Shown: positions 5,543 through 8,141 of the stretch, one piece after another
Layout: every line of letters starts with the position of its first letter
How positions within the stretch are numbered: the stretch's first letter is position 1
Assembly (NCBI GenBank): GCA_002715545.1
Contig: PAZI01000026.1
Coordinates: 13,230 to 21,370, forward strand
DNA: 8,141 nt
Origin: Methanobacteriota archaeon
Lineage (GTDB): Archaea > Thermoplasmatota > Poseidoniia > Poseidoniales > SP79
Reading direction: 5' to 3'
Notes under the pieces: generated by a model
Told to the model about the DNA's origin: nothing
What the model saw: the letters and a program-made list of their open reading frames with translations, nothing else
The model's database searches: none
Program-made: the position numbers and the translations under genes

Positions 5543-6616
5543 ATGCCTTGGTGGTTTACGCCTGTCGTGGCGGAGCGCACCCCCGATGCAGTTGACCAAG
5601 CGGATCACCCCCGGCGTAACCGCTCTGAACGCTGCCGTGCCCAGTCGCGAAAATTCCGTGACCTCTCTCTGCGTCAATTAGACCGCAAAGATGCAAATCT
5701 GACTTGGGCAGAATCAATGTGTGTAGAATCTCTCAAACATGATTTCACCAATCCAGCAGCTTGGCTTGAATATGCGCTTGTCCTTGAGAGCTTTGATGGT
5801 AACCGAACCGTCAAGGAACTTCTAGAGGAGCTCCTTGTTGTGCTTGGACGCTCCAGTGAGCCAATGGTTGTGCTTGAGGCAGCAGGAGTTGATACAACTC
5901 TTGATCCCGAAGTGATACGCTCTCTATTGAGGACTGACCCCCTTGAGCCGGTGGAATGGTGGAACCAAATCTCGAATTCATCAACCGCTCAGGAGGACAT
6001 AGATGCATTTGCTCGACGTTGTTCTTCTCTAGATCTACAGGATCAGCGAGCGAACATACTGTTTGGTCGCCGCTTGGAATATCTCCGTCTTGCAGGTCAT
6101 GACGAATTATTCGTTCGTTTGGCAGAACACTTGCTTGCACTTCGACCAGTGAATCATGAGTTATGGGTTAGACTTGGGCAGCATCATGAGCACAAGAGAG
6201 ACATGGGGGATGCCTGGCTTGCATATGATCAAGCCCAGCGTCTAAGGCCCCGACATCGTTGGGCTGACCGATTCAAGGCTCGTGCAGAAACCTCTCTCTT
6301 GGACGTTAAAGCACCAACTGATGAGGACGCCTCGAGGATGTTTCGGCGCCTTGAGACATTGCGCCATTCAGACGAGTCCGCCTCTGCTTTGCAATCAACA
6401 CCTGTTGAACCACTTGGAAATAGTACTTGGGAGGGTGAAGCAGTAGCGGAACTTGAGTCTCTGTTTGCTCAGAACAATTTGGCAAGTGCATATCTCAAGG
6501 CCCGACGGCACCATCTCATGGGTCATGAATGGGCTGAACCTTACCTTTTGAGGGCAGAATCCTCTCTTATTGAGGAGGATGTTGTTGATGATGCCTTCGA
6601 GGCTGAGGAAGTATGA
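5543..6616 (+). CDS. TPR-like helical repeat protein, unknown function
   Basis: Up to 357 residues, soluble, with no signal peptide or membrane segment. Helical repeats of TPR type are visible: about 39-83 (containing NPAAWLEYALVLESF) and about 205-240 (NHELWVRLGQHHEHKRDMGD, then AWLAYDQAQRLRP). A related unit recurs near the C-terminus: WADRFKARAETSLLD (240-254) corresponds to WAEPYLLRAESSLIE (330-344) at a 90-residue offset, each preceded by an AY helix. The tail is acidic (EEDVVDDAFEAEEV). The start is uncertain: ATG 5543 has no ribosome binding site and its first 35 residues are Arg/Pro-rich and unlike the rest; GTG 5567 is an alternative. The stop overlaps the Nudix gene start as ATGA, so the two are cotranslated. 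TPR proteins are scaffolds; no partner can be named. It is divergent from the RHH gene across only 19 bp and may share its regulation. Confidence 0.75.
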   Translation: MPWWFTPVVAERTPDAVDQADHPRRNRSERCRAQSRKFRDLSLRQLDRKDANLTWAESMCVESLKHDFTNPAAWLEYALVLESFDGNRTVKELLEELLVVLGRSSEPMVVLEAAGVDTTLDPEVIRSLLRTDPLEPVEWWNQISNSSTAQEDIDAFARRCSSLDLQDQRANILFGRRLEYLRLAGHDELFVRLAEHLLALRPVNHELWVRLGQHHEHKRDMGDAWLAYDQAQRLRPRHRWADRFKARAETSLLDVKAPTDEDASRMFRRLETLRHSDESASALQSTPVEPLGNSTWEGEAVAELESLFAQNNLASAYLKARRHHLMGHEWAEPYLLRAESSLIEEDVVDDAFEAEEV

Positions 6617-6990
6617 CTTACGTAGTGGCCTGGGTCACGGTAAAGGGTTGTTCAACCCATTGGTTGATGGTTGAACATCAGCAAAGGGGTTGGGAGTTGC
6701 CAGGAGGAATAATCGACGTGGGTGAAACTCCTGCTCAGGCCGCTATGCGTGAAGTATTGGAAGAGACTAGTTTGACTGGTTCGCTGGTAGGTCTCCCATT
6801 GGTTCACGATGGTGACGGCTTTGTTGTTCATCTTGAAGTGGATGACAAACCGACCGTACAAGCTTGGCCAAGTCAGGATCCTGCTATCCGCAGAGTGGGT
6901 TGGTTCACCAAACCCCCGGAACCTCTGGCATGGGGTCTTGAAGAACTGAAGGAAGTCTCGCAGAGGTTTGGGGGTCCAGTAATCACTTGA
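6613..6990 (+). CDS. Nudix hydrolase
   Basis: 125 residues, a single compact Nudix domain. WELPGGIIDVGE (27-38) leads into the Nudix box spanning G32-L54, matching GX5EX7REUXEEXGU with E38, R46, E47, E50 and E51 all present. These acidic residues bind the metal that activates water to cleave a nucleoside diphosphate linked to another moiety. The usual Gly near the end of the box is Ser (S53), which leaves the catalytic residues intact. Substrate specificity cannot be read from the sequence; housecleaning of modified nucleotides, ADP-sugars or similar compounds is possible. The start ATG overlaps the stop of the TPR gene (ATGA), indicating translational coupling. The 3' end overlaps the convergent TPR-like gene by 8 bp. 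Confidence 0.92.
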   Translation: MTYVVAWVTVKGCSTHWLMVEHQQRGWELPGGIIDVGETPAQAAMREVLEETSLTGSLVGLPLVHDGDGFVVHLEVDDKPTVQAWPSQDPAIRRVGWFTKPPEPLAWGLEELKEVSQRFGGPVIT

Positions 6991-7840
6991 ACTCGCTGAG
7001 GAACTCGTCGATTACTGAACGATCTTGTCCATGAAGGCCTGGCTTACCCATGGCAAGAATCTTGCCCGATGAAGCAGGTGGGTTGACTTCATCTCCGTAC
7101 CTCCAACTGAGGTCGAGCCCCGTGCGTTCTTTCAGCATCACGTCACTTTCTCCGCTACCTTCAGAATACACCAAGAGCATTGTGGCTGCCTCCCTTGCTC
7201 CTTCGAAATCTCCCACCCCCCTGAGGAGGCATAATGCGATCCAAGTCACTCGAACAGCCTCGGCGTGTCTACCGAGGGCAGACATGATTCGGCCAGCAAT
7301 AAGTCGCGTGTGTCCGATGGTCCACGGGTCGTGTTCAGCGTCCCGTGTGAACTCACTACACAGGTGGAGAGCTCTCACAGATTGGCCTGCTTCGATGAGG
7401 AGATTGATTCTCACAATGACGGCCATGGCATGGTGGCGCCCCCCTTGGCCCAATACTCCCAATCTTACCTCTGCCCATTCAGCACGTTCAAGAGCTTCCT
7501 CCAACCTTCCTTCAGCGGCATCGAGCACCGCTTGTTCGAGTCTGATTCTAGCTTCAAGAACCTGGGAGCTGAACGGGGTAGAACGTACTTGGTCAAGCAG
7601 AGTCGCCAAGTCGAACGCTTCCTTCTCCTCGAAACTGTGGGTCAGATGTGTTAGGAACGCTTGTACAGGTTCTGGAGCCTTCTCAAGGAATTCTCCCCAA
7701 TCCTCAAGATGTTGTGTGATCAACATCGCTTCGCCGACGTCGACCCAGTCAATGAGTTCGCTACGTTCCCTCACTAATTCTAATGGAGGTGTGCCTTGTT
7801 CAAGCAGTAGCATGATTTGTTGGAGAGGCCCTTGAATCAT
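6983..7840 (-). CDS. TPR-like alpha-helical solenoid protein, unknown function
   Basis: 285 residues, almost entirely helical by composition, with TPR-type helix pairs at about 95-130 (AVLDAAEGRLEEALERAEWA), 137-168 (NLLIEAGQSVRALHLCSEFT) and 176-225 (IAGRIMSALGRHAEAVRVTW, then GDFEGAREAATMLLVYSE). The N-terminal 90 residues are also helical and rich in Leu and Glu. The C-terminal 40 residues (from about 245) are less ordered, with PPASSG and a final IDEFLSEFK. No signal peptide or membrane segment. ATG 7840 overlaps the stop of the upstream DHH gene as ATGA, so the pair is an operon. A 261-residue open frame on the opposite strand is a shadow. Function unknown; a protein-protein scaffold for the DHH enzyme is an inference from coupling only. 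Confidence 0.8.
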   Translation of the reverse strand: MIQGPLQQIMLLLEQGTPPLELVRERSELIDWVDVGEAMLITQHLEDWGEFLEKAPEPVQAFLTHLTHSFEEKEAFDLATLLDQVRSTPFSSQVLEARIRLEQAVLDAAEGRLEEALERAEWAEVRLGVLGQGGRHHAMAVIVRINLLIEAGQSVRALHLCSEFTRDAEHDPWTIGHTRLIAGRIMSALGRHAEAVRVTWIALCLLRGVGDFEGAREAATMLLVYSEGSGESDVMLKERTGLDLSWRYGDEVNPPASSGKILAMGKPGLHGQDRSVIDEFLSEFK

Positions 7841-8141
7841 GGTGAACCATACCCACGCGCAAGTTCGTCCAAGAAGGCATGCACAGCAGCTTTGCCATTA
7901 AGCCCAACAACTGTCCAGCCAGCTGCACCTGCATGGCCACCCCCTGCTCCTCCCCGCGTTGCAGCGAGGTGTTCGCACAAGGCTCCAAGGTGAACTCCGT
8001 TCTGCACGGCAGCGTGACGTGCTCGACAGGTTAGCCGTTGTCCTTCATCTGTATTTCTGTGTGCAATGGCGATATCAGCTCCTGCTCGGACCAGATTTGT
8101 GGCGACTGTCCCCTCATGAGGACCGCTTCGACAATGAACTA
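7837..8141 (-). CDS. DHH/DHHA1-family phosphoesterase, C-terminal fragment
   Basis: An open minus-strand frame enters from the right edge and ends at TGA 7837-7839, giving 100 residues of the C-terminus. The peptide contains HEGTVATNLVRAGADIAIAH and the glycine-rich GGAGGGHAGAAGWTVVG (63-79), the substrate-binding signature of the DHHA1 domain, then a final helix KAAVHAFLDELARGYG. DHHA1 domains sit C-terminal to catalytic DHH domains in RecJ-like exonucleases, archaeal GINS-associated nuclease (GAN), NrnA/pAp phosphatases and cyclic dinucleotide phosphodiesterases. The catalytic DHH half is off the window, so the subgroup is undecided; an archaeal RecJ-like or oligonucleotide-degrading enzyme is the natural first guess. 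It is translationally coupled by ATGA to the downstream TPR-like gene. Confidence 0.85.
   Translation of the reverse strand, partial: VHCRSGPHEGTVATNLVRAGADIAIAHRNTDEGQRLTCRARHAAVQNGVHLGALCEHLAATRGGAGGGHAGAAGWTVVGLNGKAAVHAFLDELARGYGSP

Noticed and set aside
7050..7835. 261-residue plus-strand open frame opposite the TPR-like gene
   Set aside because: Ser/Arg-rich low-complexity peptide with no recognisable domain, fully antisense to a coherent helical-repeat protein coupled by ATGA to the DHH gene; it is a shadow frame.
7800..7988. 62-residue minus-strand frame near the right end
   Set aside because: It overlaps the DHHA1 C-terminal frame, which carries the GGGHAGAAG signature and runs unbroken to the window edge.

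Overview
This is a compact, gene-dense archaeal segment of roughly 50% G+C. The archaeal assignment rests on three neighbouring genes of unmistakably archaeal type: uS12 ([10 protein letters not shown] start), uS7, and elongation factor 2 with an intact diphthamide loop. It is supported by the C-terminus of an isoprenyl diphosphate synthase and an archaeal-style UbiD-family decarboxylase. Overall protein character and tight packing would fit a marine Thermoplasmatota lineage (Marine Group II/Poseidoniales-like). That placement is inference; no rRNA gene is present to confirm it.

Layout, left to right. (1) 1-207 (+): C-terminal end of a polyprenyl (probably geranylgeranyl) diphosphate synthase. 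(2) 213-3570 (-): a str-type translation operon, rps12 -> rps7 -> fusA (aEF-2), running leftward. (3) 3677-4948 (+): a UbiD-family prenyl-FMN-dependent decarboxylase, divergent from rps12 across a 106-bp spacer holding a TATA-like element and a perfect 6-bp inverted repeat. (4) 4949-5523 (-): a two-gene unit of a ribbon-helix-helix (RHH) DNA-binding protein and an overlapping 63-residue protein of unknown function. (5) 5543-6990 (+): a TPR-like helical repeat protein overlapping by ATGA with a Nudix hydrolase. (6) 6983-8141 (-): the C-terminus of a DHH/DHHA1 phosphoesterase overlapping by ATGA with a second TPR-like protein.

How the genes fit together. The translation operon is constitutive core machinery. 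The prenyl synthase fragment and the UbiD decarboxylase flank it and could both serve isoprenoid lipid synthesis: UbiD homologues supply the anhydromevalonate phosphate decarboxylase step of the archaeal modified mevalonate pathway, and GGPP synthase makes the C20 chain. That link is a hypothesis, because UbiD homologues have several substrates. The RHH protein probably represses its own promoter, and perhaps the divergent TPR-Nudix operon, through an imperfect palindrome in the very short divergent spacer. The right third holds two helical-repeat proteins, each translationally coupled to a nucleotide- or phosphoester-hydrolysing enzyme (Nudix, DHH); no pathway can be assigned.

The whole window is coding apart from short spacers (5, 62, 106 and 19 bp). 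All three convergent gene ends have almost no intergenic DNA. I see no tRNA, rRNA, CRISPR array, insertion sequence or phage gene. The least-explained parts are the RHH/small-ORF unit, with a possible second RHH-like half in the regulator, and the TPR-Nudix / TPR-DHH cluster.
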